From positions 1-27,536 of the forward strand of contig JAEWED010000071.1 in NCBI GenBank assembly GCA_023389745.1: DNA of 27,536 nt, in the 5' to 3' direction. Positions 9,020 through 16,605 of this stretch are shown one piece after another. Position 1 is the stretch's first letter, and each line of letters opens with the position of its first letter. The notes below the pieces were generated by a model, which saw only the letters and a list, made by a program, of their open reading frames with translations, had not been told where the DNA came from and made no database searches. The translations under genes were made by a program, and so were the position numbers. Source of the stretch: Actinomycetes bacterium. GTDB taxonomy: Bacteria > Actinomycetota > Acidimicrobiia > Acidimicrobiales > Microtrichaceae.

Positions 9020-9448
9020 CTACTTGTCGTCGTCGCCACCGGGGGACTCATCGCCTTCGGCTGCAGCGTCGGCGTCCTTGCTCACCGCACCCGAGCCGAG
9101 CAGACCCCGACGGGTCCGCGACGCGGGCTGGGCGGCCGGATCGGGGTCCGACATCGAACGTGCGACGGCGGTCTTCGCGATGCGGATCACGACGTCGTTG
9201 TCGACCTCGAGGTGGTACAGGTCGTCCTCGACGAAGGTGATCACGCCGACGATGCCACCGGTGGTGAGCACCTCGTCGCCGACGTCGATCTTGCGCAGCA
9301 TGTCCGCCTGGCGCTGCCGCGCCTTCCGCTGCGGGACGATGGTCATGTAGAGGATCGCACCGAGCGGGACGAGGAGGATCAGCAGACCGAAGATGCTGCC
9401 GCCTTCGGCGTTGTCCTGGGCGAGCAGAGTGGCGAGTTGAGTGATCAC
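9020..9448 (-). CDS. yajC: Sec translocase accessory protein YajC
   Basis: Small single-pass membrane protein of the SecDF-YajC complex; 142 residues. One helix lies at about 20-37 (FGLLILLVPLGAILYMTI), followed by the conserved VPQRKARQRQADMLRKIDVGDEVLTTGGIVGVITFVEDD core, then an acidic tail. The start is a GTG without a ribosome binding site; a -10-like TAGGCT ends 9 bases upstream. It stands at the head of yajC-secD-secF and is separated from tgt by a hairpin. Confidence 0.94.
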   Translation of the reverse strand: MITQLATLLAQDNAEGGSIFGLLILLVPLGAILYMTIVPQRKARQRQADMLRKIDVGDEVLTTGGIVGVITFVEDDLYHLEVDNDVVIRIAKTAVARSMSDPDPAAQPASRTRRGLLGSGAVSKDADAAAEGDESPGGDDDK

Positions 9449-9457
9449 AGTGCAACG

Positions 9458-9463
9458 AGCCTA
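9458..9463 (-). promoter_or_regulatory. Candidate -10 box for yajC-secD-secF
   Basis: Minus-strand TAGGCT lies 9 bases before the yajC GTG, which has no ribosome binding site. Together with the hairpin just upstream this marks a likely transcription-unit boundary. No -35 is recognised. Confidence 0.35.
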
Positions 9464-9492
9464 GAGCCGCGACCCGACGCCGTGTGAATCGT

Positions 9493-9522
9493 CCCCGAGG
9501 CGGCTGAGAGGCCCCCTCGGGG
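9493..9522 (-). terminator. Hairpin after tgt, possible terminator
   Basis: An inverted repeat CCCCGAGG (9493-9500) / CCTCGGGG (9515-9522) with a 14-base loop begins 18 bases past the tgt stop. No T-tract follows, as is common for GC-rich actinobacterial terminators, so termination is an inference. Confidence 0.45.
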
Positions 9523-9540
9523 CGTCGGCACCAGGGGCGG

Positions 9541-10701
9541 TCAGGCCTGCTGCGGGGCGGACGGAGCCGGCGCGCCCGGCCCGACGTCACCCCAGACCGC
9601 GTCGACCTCTCGCCGCAGCGCGTCGAGCGTGCCGTCGGCGATCGCGGAGCGGATCCGGCCGACCAGGCCGAGGATCCAGGTGAGGTTGTGCACCGTGCAC
9701 AGCGTCGCCGCGGTCGGCTCCCCCACCGTCGCCAGGTGACGCAGGTAGCCGCGCGAGCACCTGGCGCAGGTGCTGCAGGCGCAGGACGCGTCGATGGGCT
9801 CGTCGCTGCGAGCGAACTCGGCGCGCTTGATGTTCATGCGACCGGTGTCGGTGAGCAGCGTGCCGTGGCGGGCCAGTCGGGTCGGCAGCACGCAGTCGAA
9901 CATGTCGACCCCGCGGGCGACCGCCTCGATGATCGACACGGGGTCACCCACGCCCATCAGGTAGCGCGGCTGATCGGCGGGCAGGTGCGCGATCGCCGCC
10001 TCGAGCGCCGGCAACATGCGCTCGCGTGGCTCCCCCACCGACAGGCCGCCGATCGCGTAGCCGTCGAAGTCGAGCTCGATGGTCCGGCGGGCGGACTCGT
10101 CGCGCAACGCCAGGTCGTCGCCGCCCTGCACGATGCCGAACAGCGACTGGTCGTCGGTGCGTCGGTGCGCCCGGCGGGCGCGTTCGGCCCAGGCGGCGGT
10201 CCGGTCGACGGCGTCGCGCAGGACCCGGTGGTTCGACGGCAGCGGGGCGCACACGTCGAGCACCATCTGGATGTCGGCGCCGAGCAGTTCCTGGAGGTGG
10301 ACCGCTCGTTCCGGGGTGAGCAGCTCGAGGTCGCCGTCGTAGGTCGAACGGAAGGTGGCGCCCTCGTCGGTCACCTTCGGGTCCATCGAGAAGACCTGGT
10401 AGCCACCGGAGTCGGTCAGCATGTGGCCGTCCCAGCCGCTGAAGCGGTGCAGCCCACCGAGCTCGGCGACGGTCTCGGCGCCCGGGCGCATCATCAGGTG
10501 GTACGTGTTCGCCAGCATGATCTCGGGGACCGTTCCGTCCGCGGTGGCGATCTGGGCCAGGTCGTTGCTGGTGAGCGCGCGGATCGTGCCGCGGGTGCCC
10601 ACCGGCATGAACACCGGCGTGCGGAACTCGCCCCGGGCCGTCGTCACCACCCCGGCACGCGCCGCGCCGTCGGTCGCGGTGATCTCGATGCCGAGCTTCA
10701 T
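9541..10701 (-). CDS. tgt: tRNA-guanine transglycosylase
   Basis: Swaps guanine 34 of tRNAs with GUN anticodons for preQ1 in queuosine synthesis. 386 residues, full length. Seen: TPVFMPVGTRGTIRAL (28-43), LANTYHLMMRPG, the catalytic TDSGGYQVFSM (D97), GGLSVGEPRERM, GVDMFDCVLPTR (264-275) with the nucleophilic Asp, and the zinc site C307-X-C309-XX-C312 with H338, with the same spacing as the E. coli enzyme. The ATG at 10701 was chosen over longer readings because GGAGG precedes it by 5 bases and the protein starts as the family does. It overlaps the queA stop by 4 bases (ATGA), so the two pathway enzymes are coupled. The C-terminus is a short Pro/Ala tail. Confidence 0.96.
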   Translation of the reverse strand: MKLGIEITATDGAARAGVVTTARGEFRTPVFMPVGTRGTIRALTSNDLAQIATADGTVPEIMLANTYHLMMRPGAETVAELGGLHRFSGWDGHMLTDSGGYQVFSMDPKVTDEGATFRSTYDGDLELLTPERAVHLQELLGADIQMVLDVCAPLPSNHRVLRDAVDRTAAWAERARRAHRRTDDQSLFGIVQGGDDLALRDESARRTIELDFDGYAIGGLSVGEPRERMLPALEAAIAHLPADQPRYLMGVGDPVSIIEAVARGVDMFDCVLPTRLARHGTLLTDTGRMNIKRAEFARSDEPIDASCACSTCARCSRGYLRHLATVGEPTAATLCTVHNLTWILGLVGRIRSAIADGTLDALRREVDAVWGDVGPGAPAPSAPQQA

Positions 10702-11768
10702 GGAGCCTCCGTGGGTCGGGCCGTCGAATCTGCCGGGCGAGGATCGTCCGACGCAGCTCGGCGCTGCAGCAGCATCGCATCTCCGAACGACAGGAACCGG
10801 TAGCCGCGCCCGACCGCGGTGGCGTAGAGGTCGCGCCACCGGGGGCCGGTGAACGCCTCGATCATGGCGAGCAGCGATGAGCGCGGCAGGTGGAAGTTGG
10901 TCATCATCACGTCGACCACCGCGAACTCGTAGCCGGGGGTGATGAACAAGCGGGTGCGTCCCGAGCGTTCGCCGGTCGCGGCGGCCGACTCGAGCGCCCG
11001 CACCGAGGTCGTGCCCACCGCGACGACCCGACCGCCCGCGGCACGGGTCCGTGCGACGGCGTCCCAGGTCTCGGCGGGCACCGCGTAGTGCTCGGAGTGG
11101 ATGTCGTGGTCCTCGACGCGCTCGGCGGTGATCGGACGGAAGGTGTCGAGCCCGACGACGAGCTCCACCCGGGCGATCGACGCGCCGGCTGCTCGGACCC
11201 CGTCGAGCACCGCCGGCGTCAGGTGCAGCCCCGCGGTCGGCGCCGCTGCGGACGCCGGCCGCTGCGCGAAGACCGTCTGGTAGCGCTCCTGATCCTCGAG
11301 GCGCTCGGTGATGTACGGCGGCAGCGGAGCGGTGCCGGAACGTCCCAACGCGTCGACCAGGTCGCCGTCGTGCACGGGTCGCACCAGCCGCCGCCCGCCG
11401 TCGAGCTCGCCGCCCATCTCGAGTCGCAGCTCACCGCTGGCCGCGGCGTACGTGGACCCCTCGCGCAGCTTGCGCGACGGGCGACACAGCGCCTGCCACC
11501 ACCCGTCCTCGGCAGGCTCCAGCAGCAGGACCTCACCGGACCCGCCGCCGTCGCGGCGGATGGCGACGCGCGCCGGCAGGACCCGGGTGTCGTTCAGGAC
11601 GACCAGGTCGCCCGACCGGACGAACGTCGCCAGGTCCGCCACGACGTGGTCCTCGGGCTCGAGCCCGGGACCGCGGTCGACCAGGAGGCGCGCCGAGTCA
11701 CGCGGCTCGGCGGGTGTCTGCGCGATGCGGTCCTCGGGGAGGTCGTAGTCGAGCTCGTCGGTCCTCAT
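10698..11768 (-). CDS. queA: S-adenosylmethionine:tRNA ribosyltransferase-isomerase
   Basis: Transfers the ribosyl part of S-adenosylmethionine to preQ1 in tRNA, giving epoxyqueuosine; it acts directly after Tgt. 356 residues. Seen: the start DELDYDLPEDRIAQTPAEPRD, LVVLNDTRVLPAR, PLPPYI, YQTVFAQRPASAAAPTAGLH, ELVVGLDTFRPI, H-I-H-SEHY, and GTTSVRALES with TNFHLPRSSLL near the end. All are QueA landmarks. The ATG at 11768 matches the family start; a longer reading to 12029 would run into the preceding gene in another frame. No good ribosome binding site is visible. It lies 23 bases after the acyl-CoA dehydrogenase. The genes making preQ1 are not in this window. Confidence 0.96.
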   Translation of the reverse strand: MRTDELDYDLPEDRIAQTPAEPRDSARLLVDRGPGLEPEDHVVADLATFVRSGDLVVLNDTRVLPARVAIRRDGGGSGEVLLLEPAEDGWWQALCRPSRKLREGSTYAAASGELRLEMGGELDGGRRLVRPVHDGDLVDALGRSGTAPLPPYITERLEDQERYQTVFAQRPASAAAPTAGLHLTPAVLDGVRAAGASIARVELVVGLDTFRPITAERVEDHDIHSEHYAVPAETWDAVARTRAAGGRVVAVGTTSVRALESAAATGERSGRTRLFITPGYEFAVVDVMMTNFHLPRSSLLAMIEAFTGPRWRDLYATAVGRGYRFLSFGDAMLLQRRAASDDPRPADSTARPTEAP

Positions 11769-11791
11769 CGTGTGCCGGCGGCCCGTCGGGC

Positions 11792-12940
11792 TCAGAAGCC
11801 CATGGAGCGACCGATGATCTCCTTCATGATCTCGGTCGTGCCGCCGTAGATCGAGGTGACGCGGGCGTCGGTGTAGGCCCGACCGACCGCGTACTCGTTC
11901 ATGTAGCCGTAGCCGCCGTGCAGCTGCACGCCGATGTCGGCGACCTTCTTCTGAAGCTCCGTGCACCACCACTTGGCCATCGCGGCCTCTTCGGCGGTGA
12001 GCGTTCCCTCGTTCAGCGAGGTGACGCACTTGTCGACGAACGTCTCGGCGATCGTGACCTCGGTGTGCATCTCGGCGAGCTTGAAGCGGCTGTTCTGGAA
12101 CGAGCCGATCTTCTGACCGAACGCGGTGCGCTCGTTGCAGTACTCGATCGTCCAGTCGAGGATCGCACGGGCGTGCGCCACGCCTGCGGTGGCGATCGAC
12201 AGGCGCTCCTGGGGCAGGTTCTTGACCAGCAGGAGGAAGCCCTCGCCCTCTTCGCCGAGGCGGTTGGCGACCGGGACGCGCACGTCGTTGAAGAACAGCT
12301 CCGCGGTGTCCTGGGAGTGCATGCCGAGCTTGTCCAGGTTGCGACCGCGTTCGAAGCCCTCGGTGCCGGCCTCGAGGATGATCAGCGACATGCCGGTGTG
12401 GCGCTGGGTCGGGTCGGTCTTGCAGGCCACGATCACCAGGTCCGAGAGGATGCCGTTGGTGATGAAGGTCTTCGAGCCGTTGAGCACGTACTCGTCGCCG
12501 TCCCGCACCGCGGTGGTCGACATGCTCGCCAGGTCCGAGCCGATGCCCGGTTCGGTCATGCCGACGGCGGTGATGAGCTCGCCCGAGGCGATGCCGGGCA
12601 GCCAGCGCTGCTTCTGCTCGTCGTTGCAGTAGTCGAGGAAGTACGGCAGGCAGACGTCGCTGTGCAGCGTCATGCCGAGACCGGCCGGGTACACGTCGGC
12701 CCGGGTGATCTCCTCGGCGATGATGTGGTTGTAGCGGAAGTCCTTCACGCCGGCGCCGCCGTACTCCTCGGGGATCGCCATGGCGAGGAACCCCGATGCG
12801 CCGGCCTTCTCGAAGAGCTCACGGTCGACGATGCCGGCCTCTTCCCACTTCTCGCGGTTCGGCACCATCTCGCGTTCGACGAAGGTGCGGAACGCCTCGC
12901 GGAACATGTTGTGCTCGTCCTCGAAAACAGTGCGTTCCAT
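11792..12940 (-). CDS. Acyl-CoA dehydrogenase, long-chain type
   Basis: FAD enzyme that desaturates acyl-CoA at C2-C3, the first step of beta-oxidation. 382 residues, the usual size. Seen: AVGMTEPGIGSD (about 125-136) of the FAD/acyl-CoA site, GSKTFITNG, ERTAFGQKIGSFQ, VQLHGGYGYMNEY and a C-terminal IYGGTTEIMKEIIGRS. The medium-chain enzymes have YEGT with the catalytic Glu there; here it is YGGT, as in long-chain and isovaleryl enzymes, whose base sits in an earlier helix. LPQERL (E245) supplies that residue here. The overall match is to the LCAD type. The ATG at 12940 was chosen as the family start, with GGAG upstream; longer readings add unrelated residues. It probably heads a unit with queA and tgt, an unusual functional mix. 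The exact substrate is unknown. Confidence 0.93.
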   Translation of the reverse strand: MERTVFEDEHNMFREAFRTFVEREMVPNREKWEEAGIVDRELFEKAGASGFLAMAIPEEYGGAGVKDFRYNHIIAEEITRADVYPAGLGMTLHSDVCLPYFLDYCNDEQKQRWLPGIASGELITAVGMTEPGIGSDLASMSTTAVRDGDEYVLNGSKTFITNGILSDLVIVACKTDPTQRHTGMSLIILEAGTEGFERGRNLDKLGMHSQDTAELFFNDVRVPVANRLGEEGEGFLLLVKNLPQERLSIATAGVAHARAILDWTIEYCNERTAFGQKIGSFQNSRFKLAEMHTEVTIAETFVDKCVTSLNEGTLTAEEAAMAKWWCTELQKKVADIGVQLHGGYGYMNEYAVGRAYTDARVTSIYGGTTEIMKEIIGRSMGF

Positions 12941-13036
12941 CGTGTGTGCTCCGTGTTCTGTTCCCCGGGGGAGGGATGGTCTCAGGGGGTGGTGTTGCAC
13001 CCTCCAGCAAACCACCTACCCGGCAGTGCGCCGAAA

Positions 13037-13051
13037 CTGACGACTCGTCAG
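13037..13051. promoter_or_regulatory. Perfect 7-bp dyad upstream of the acyl-CoA dehydrogenase
   Basis: CTGACGA-C-TCGTCAG, a 15-bp palindrome with a one-base centre, lies in the 148-base gap between ruvB and the acyl-CoA dehydrogenase, about 100 bases before the latter's start. It is shaped like a repressor operator. No clear -10/-35 pair is visible beside it. It may instead act as a small hairpin past the ruvB stop, though no T-tract follows. Confidence 0.35.
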
Positions 13052-13088
13052 ATCCTGGCCCTGACGGGTGGGCGACGGAGCCGGCCGG

Positions 13089-14180
13089 TCACTCGAACAG
13101 GGTGGCGTCGGCGCTGCCGTATGCCGAGGGCGGCGCGACCAGACCGAGGTGGTGCCAAGCGGCGGTGGTGGCCACACGGCCACGAGGCGTCCGCATGAGC
13201 AGACCCTGCTGGATGAGGTACGGCTCGTAGACGTCCTCGACGGTCTCGGTCGGCTCCGACACGGCGATCGACAACGTCGACAGCCCGACCGGGCCACCGC
13301 CGAAGTGGTCGCACAGCGACGTCAGGATCGACCGGTCGACCTTGTCGAGCCCGAGCGCGTCGATGCCGAACAGCTCGAGCCCGGACGCCGCGACGGCGGC
13401 GTCGATGTGACCGTCGCCCTCGACCTCGGCCACGTCTCGCACGCGGCGCAGCAGCCGGTTGGCGATGCGAGGGGTGCCGCGGGAGCGCCGTGCGATCTCC
13501 TTCGCGCCGTCCTCGTCGATGTCGGCGCCGAGGATGCTCGCCGCGCGGCGCACGATCGCACACAGGTCGTCGGGCTCGTAGTAGTCGAGCCGGGCGACCA
13601 GGCCGAAGCGGTCGCGCAGCGGTCCGGTGATGAGCCCGGTGCGGGTCGTCGCACCGACCAGGCAGAACCGAGGCAGGTCGAGCCGGATCGAGCGAGCAGC
13701 GGGTCCCTTGCCGAGCACGATGTCGAGCTGGAAGTCCTCCATCGCCGGGTAGAGGACCTCTTCGACCGACCGCGAGAGCCGGTGGATCTCGTCGATGAAC
13801 AGCACGTCACCCTCGCCGAGCTTGGTCAGGATGGCGGCCAGGTCGCCGGGGCGTTCGAGGGCCGGGCCCGAGGTCACGTGCAACGCGACGTCCATCTCGG
13901 CGGCGACGATCACCGACAGCGACGTCTTGCCCAGACCCGGGGGGCCGGCGAAGAGGAAGTGGTCCGGCGGCTGGTTCCTGCGACGGGCCGCTTCGAGGAT
14001 CACCGACAACCGGCGCTTCAGCTCGGTCTGGCCGACGAACTCGTCGAGCGAGCGGGGCCGCAGCGACGGCATCGGGTCACCGTCGAGCAGCTCGCCGTCG
14101 TGGGCGCCGGGCGCCGGCAGCGCCTCGACCGCGGCGTCGTCGTCGTCGGCGAACTGCTGCAGCAACTCGTCACGCGCCAC
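13089..14180 (-). CDS. ruvB: Holliday junction branch migration ATPase RuvB
   Basis: Hexameric AAA+ motor that drives branch migration with RuvA. 363 residues. Seen: RPRSLDEFVGQ (41-51), Walker A GPPGLGKT (79-86), Walker B LFIDEIHR (127-134), sensor 1 GATTRTGLIT (176-185), LRDRFG with the arginine finger, RGTPRIANRLLRRVRD (sensor 2) and the C-terminal winged helix ending QQGLLMRTPRGRVAT. The start is GTG with AGGGGAG 6 bases upstream. The N-terminal 35 or so residues are an acidic extension before the conserved domain. It lies 33 bases after ruvA in a ruvC-ruvA-ruvB operon that should be under SOS control through the box on ruvC. Confidence 0.97.
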   Translation of the reverse strand: MARDELLQQFADDDDAAVEALPAPGAHDGELLDGDPMPSLRPRSLDEFVGQTELKRRLSVILEAARRRNQPPDHFLFAGPPGLGKTSLSVIVAAEMDVALHVTSGPALERPGDLAAILTKLGEGDVLFIDEIHRLSRSVEEVLYPAMEDFQLDIVLGKGPAARSIRLDLPRFCLVGATTRTGLITGPLRDRFGLVARLDYYEPDDLCAIVRRAASILGADIDEDGAKEIARRSRGTPRIANRLLRRVRDVAEVEGDGHIDAAVAASGLELFGIDALGLDKVDRSILTSLCDHFGGGPVGLSTLSIAVSEPTETVEDVYEPYLIQQGLLMRTPRGRVATTAAWHHLGLVAPPSAYGSADATLFE

Positions 14181-14213
14181 GACAGGCTCCCCTCTGGTCC
14201 GGTCCGGTCATCG

Positions 14214-14819
14214 TCACGAGGCCGTCGCCAACTTCTGCAGCGCCAGGCGCAACAGCTCCGAGGTGTCGCCGGACTCCGGCAACTCGGACAGGACGCTGCC
14301 GATCTCGTCGGGGCCGTAACCCAGGCCGGTCAGCGCGTCCCGCACGTCGGAGCGCACCGACGGAGCGGAGCCGCCGCCGACCGCGGCGAGCGCCGCGGTG
14401 GTCGCATCGCCCTCGGGCACGGCCAGCCGGCTCTTCAGCTCGACGAGCAGACGAGCCGCGGTCTTCTTGCCCACACCGGGCACCAGGCACAGCCCTGCGA
14501 CGTCGTCGGTGGCGAGCACGTGGCGCAGCCCGAGGGGCGAGTGCACCGACAGGATCGCCAGGCCCAGCGACGGTCCGACGCCGTGGGTGCCGATCAGCGT
14601 CTCGAAGACACGTCGCTCGTCGATCGACGTGAACCCGAAGAGCGTCTCTGCGTCCTCACGCCGGTGGTGGTGGATCTGCAGGAACACCTGCGAGCCGACC
14701 TCGCCGACCTCGCTCACCGTCGCCGGGGTGACCGACACGCGGTACCCGATGCCACCGACCTCGACGATCAGCTCCGCATCGGAGCGGTCGAGCAGCTCAC
14801 CTCGCAGCGAACCGATCAT
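14214..14819 (-). CDS. ruvA: Holliday junction DNA helicase subunit RuvA
   Basis: Tetrameric Holliday junction binder that loads RuvB; 201 residues, close to the usual 200. Seen: the OB domain start MIGSLRGELL and GGIGYRVSVT, HHHRREDAETLFGF, two helix-hairpin-helix motifs (GTHGVGPSLGLAIL about 77-90; VPGVGKKTAARLLVELK about 113-129), and the C-terminal domain III that contacts RuvB (ALTGLGYGPDEI...). The ATG at 14819 overlaps the ruvC stop by 4 bases (ATGA), which fixes the start; a longer in-frame reading to 15200 lies inside ruvC and is rejected. Confidence 0.97.
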   Translation of the reverse strand: MIGSLRGELLDRSDAELIVEVGGIGYRVSVTPATVSEVGEVGSQVFLQIHHHRREDAETLFGFTSIDERRVFETLIGTHGVGPSLGLAILSVHSPLGLRHVLATDDVAGLCLVPGVGKKTAARLLVELKSRLAVPEGDATTAALAAVGGGSAPSVRSDVRDALTGLGYGPDEIGSVLSELPESGDTSELLRLALQKLATAS

Positions 14820-15355
14820 CGGGCCGCCCGCCCTGCGGTGTCGGCGATCGCCCGACCCGCCGCCGCGAGCGACCCGCTCTCGAACGCCACGTGGGTCAAC
14901 GCGATCGCAGCGGCGTCGGCGGCGTCCGCCGGCCGCGGGGGCGCGTCGAGATCGAGCAACAACTGGACCATCTGCTGCACCTGCTGCTTGTCGGCGGCGC
15001 CGTAGCCGGCGACGGCGTCCTTCACCTGGTTCGGGGAGTACTCGGCGACCTGCAGTCCACGGGTCGCGGCTTCGGCCATCACCACGCCCGAGGCCTGCCC
15101 GACGCTCATGGCGGTGCGCACGTTGGACTGGAACAGCACCCGCTCGATGGCCACCGCCACCGGGCGGTACTCGTCGAGCAGGCCGCGCACGTCGGCCCAC
15201 AGCTCGGCGAGCCGGTCCGGCACCGCCGCATCGGGAGAGGTCCGCAGCACACCGATGGCCACCGCACGCGACTTCAGCGAGCGGGCCGACGGGCGCACCT
15301 CGAGCACGCAGTAGCCGCAGCGCGAGAGGCCGGGGTCGACGCCGAGAACGAACAC
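14816..15355 (-). CDS. ruvC: Crossover junction endodeoxyribonuclease RuvC
   Basis: Cuts Holliday junctions symmetrically after RuvAB migration. 179 residues from the GTG at 15355. The four metal-binding acids are present: D7 (VLGVDPGLSRCGY), E71 (VAIERVLFQSN), D144 and D147 (RPADAADAAAIALTH), with the E. coli spacing. A GTG at 15427 would add 24 Ala/Ser-rich residues. I prefer 15355 because it puts D7 at the family position, and because a -10-like TACGAT ends 7 bases before it with no ribosome binding site, which suggests a leaderless message. The start codon lies inside an SOS box. First gene of ruvCAB, divergent from the ABC exporter. Confidence 0.95.
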   Translation of the reverse strand: MFVLGVDPGLSRCGYCVLEVRPSARSLKSRAVAIGVLRTSPDAAVPDRLAELWADVRGLLDEYRPVAVAIERVLFQSNVRTAMSVGQASGVVMAEAATRGLQVAEYSPNQVKDAVAGYGAADKQQVQQMVQLLLDLDAPPRPADAADAAAIALTHVAFESGSLAAAGRAIADTAGRAAR

Positions 15356-15363
15356 AGGTTCGA
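15348..15363 (-). promoter_or_regulatory. LexA SOS box over the ruvC start
   Basis: The minus strand reads TCGAACCTGTGTTCGT, matching 11 of the 12 fixed bases of the actinobacterial LexA site TCGAAC-N4-GTTCGA. The ruvC GTG lies in the middle of it and the candidate -10 box abuts it, so bound LexA would cover the transcription start. RuvCAB are classical SOS genes, which supports the reading. Confidence 0.75.
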
Positions 15364-15381
15364 TCGTAGCGGACCGGTCCG
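15363..15381 (-). promoter_or_regulatory. Candidate ruvC -10 box and adjacent 12-bp palindrome
   Basis: The minus-strand -10 hexamer TACGAT (15368-15363) lies 7 bases before the ruvC GTG. Directly upstream is the perfect palindrome CGGACCGGTCCG (15370-15381), in the spacer where a second regulator could bind. No -35 match. This 107-base gap must also hold the promoter of the divergent ABC genes, for which I see no clear hexamer. Confidence 0.45.
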
Positions 15382-15468
15382 ACGGGGCCGCGGACGCCTC
15401 TGCGGCAAGGGCCCCCACCGACCCCACAGGATCAAGTCCGGGCTCGGGGCAGCCGATGCTGAGTGCCG

Positions 15469-16605
15469 ATGGACCCGATATCCGACCACTCCCGAGCGAC
15501 CGCCGACCGCCTCGCCCCGCAGCGATCGACGGCCCCGATCGTGACCCTGGACCAGGTCGGACACCGCTTCGGCGACACCGAGGCGCTGCGCTCGCTGTCG
15601 TTCTCGGTGCCCGCAGGGCGCATCACCGTGCTGCTCGGCCCGAACGGGGCCGGCAAGACGACGGCCATCCGTGCGATCACCGGGGCGCTGGTTCCGACGA
15701 GCGGCACCGTGCGCACCTTCGACCTGGACCCCGACGTCGACGGGCACCTGGTTCGACCGCGCTGCGGGGTCGTCGCCGCCAAGCCGGCGCTCTACGACCG
15801 GCTGTCGGGTCGGGACAACATGATCTACTCCGCACAGCTCTACGGCATGCAGGGTGATCTCGAGGGGCCCGTCGACGCCGCGGCGGAGCGGTTCGGCATC
15901 GCGGATGCCCTCGACAAGCTGGTCGGCGGCTACTCGACCGGCATGAAGACCCGGCTCGCGCTGGCCCGGTCGATCCTGCACGGTCCGGAGCTGCTCATGT
16001 TCGACGAGCCGACGTCGGGGCTCGACCCCGAGTCGTCGGTCGCGGTGCTGGCGCTCATCCGGGAGATGGCCGACGACGGCCGCACCGTCGTGATGTGCAC
16101 GCACCTGCTCTCCGAGGCCGAGGGCCTCGCGGACCACGTCGTGATGATGGAGGGCGGCACCGCGCTCGTCGAAGGCACCCCGGCAGCGCTCACCGAGCGG
16201 TTCTGGCCCCACCCGATCGTCGAGCTCGACGCCGAGGACCCACGTCTGCTCGACCGGATCGCGACCTGGCAGGGGGTGCACGCCTACCGGCGCACCGGCA
16301 CCGGTGCCCGCATCGAGCTCGACGACCTCGACCGCCTGCCCGGCATGGTCACCGCGCTGTGCGAGGACGGCCTGCGGCTGCGTCGAGTGGATCCGCACGT
16401 CCCGACCCTCGAGGACCTCTACTTCACGATCCGCCGCCAGGGCGCCGGGATCGTCGGCGGGCCCGACACCCTCGAGCCGATCGCCCCCTCGTGGGCGCGC
16501 ACGCCCTCCGCGAGGCCCCCGCAGTCCGATCCGTTCGCCGGCCTGCACGCACCGGACTCGCCGACGGGCGACCTCGACGCAGCCGACCTGGAGGTGTCCG
16601 AATGA
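15469..16605 (+). CDS. ABC transporter ATP-binding protein (ABC-2 exporter type)
   Basis: ATPase of a two-gene exporter; 378 residues from ATG 15469, with GTG 15463 a possible alternative. Seen: Walker A GPNGAGKT (57-64), signature YSTGMKTRLALARS (from 155), Walker B LLMFDEPTSGLDP (from 175) and switch His in MCTHLLSEAE (H212). At the Q-loop, where relatives read about PQEPGLYDRLT, this protein reads AAKPALYDRLS, so the conserved Gln/Glu is an Ala. A roughly 140-residue C-terminal extension includes a domain typical of ABC-2 ATPases (EDLYFTI) and a Pro-rich tail. Its stop overlaps the permease start (ATGA). These are the only plus-strand genes here, divergent from ruvC. The cargo cannot be deduced. 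Confidence 0.92.
   Translation: MDPISDHSRATADRLAPQRSTAPIVTLDQVGHRFGDTEALRSLSFSVPAGRITVLLGPNGAGKTTAIRAITGALVPTSGTVRTFDLDPDVDGHLVRPRCGVVAAKPALYDRLSGRDNMIYSAQLYGMQGDLEGPVDAAAERFGIADALDKLVGGYSTGMKTRLALARSILHGPELLMFDEPTSGLDPESSVAVLALIREMADDGRTVVMCTHLLSEAEGLADHVVMMEGGTALVEGTPAALTERFWPHPIVELDAEDPRLLDRIATWQGVHAYRRTGTGARIELDDLDRLPGMVTALCEDGLRLRRVDPHVPTLEDLYFTIRRQGAGIVGGPDTLEPIAPSWARTPSARPPQSDPFAGLHAPDSPTGDLDAADLEVSE

Noticed and set aside
10702..10839. N-terminal extension of tgt by 46 codons
   Set aside because: It lies inside queA in another frame; the ATG at 10701 has a strong ribosome binding site and the family start. Similar extensions of queA (to 12029), the acyl-CoA dehydrogenase (to 13015), ruvA (to 15200) and patA (to 24202) were rejected for the same kind of reason.
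11769..11791. preQ1 riboswitch before queA-tgt
   Set aside because: Only 23 bases separate queA from the preceding gene, too short for the aptamer, and nothing resembling it was seen.
11792..12940. Acyl-CoA dehydrogenase with a lost catalytic Glu (YGGT instead of YEGT)
   Set aside because: Long-chain and isovaleryl-type enzymes normally have Gly there and carry the base in an earlier helix; LPQERL supplies a Glu, so it is not a dead enzyme.
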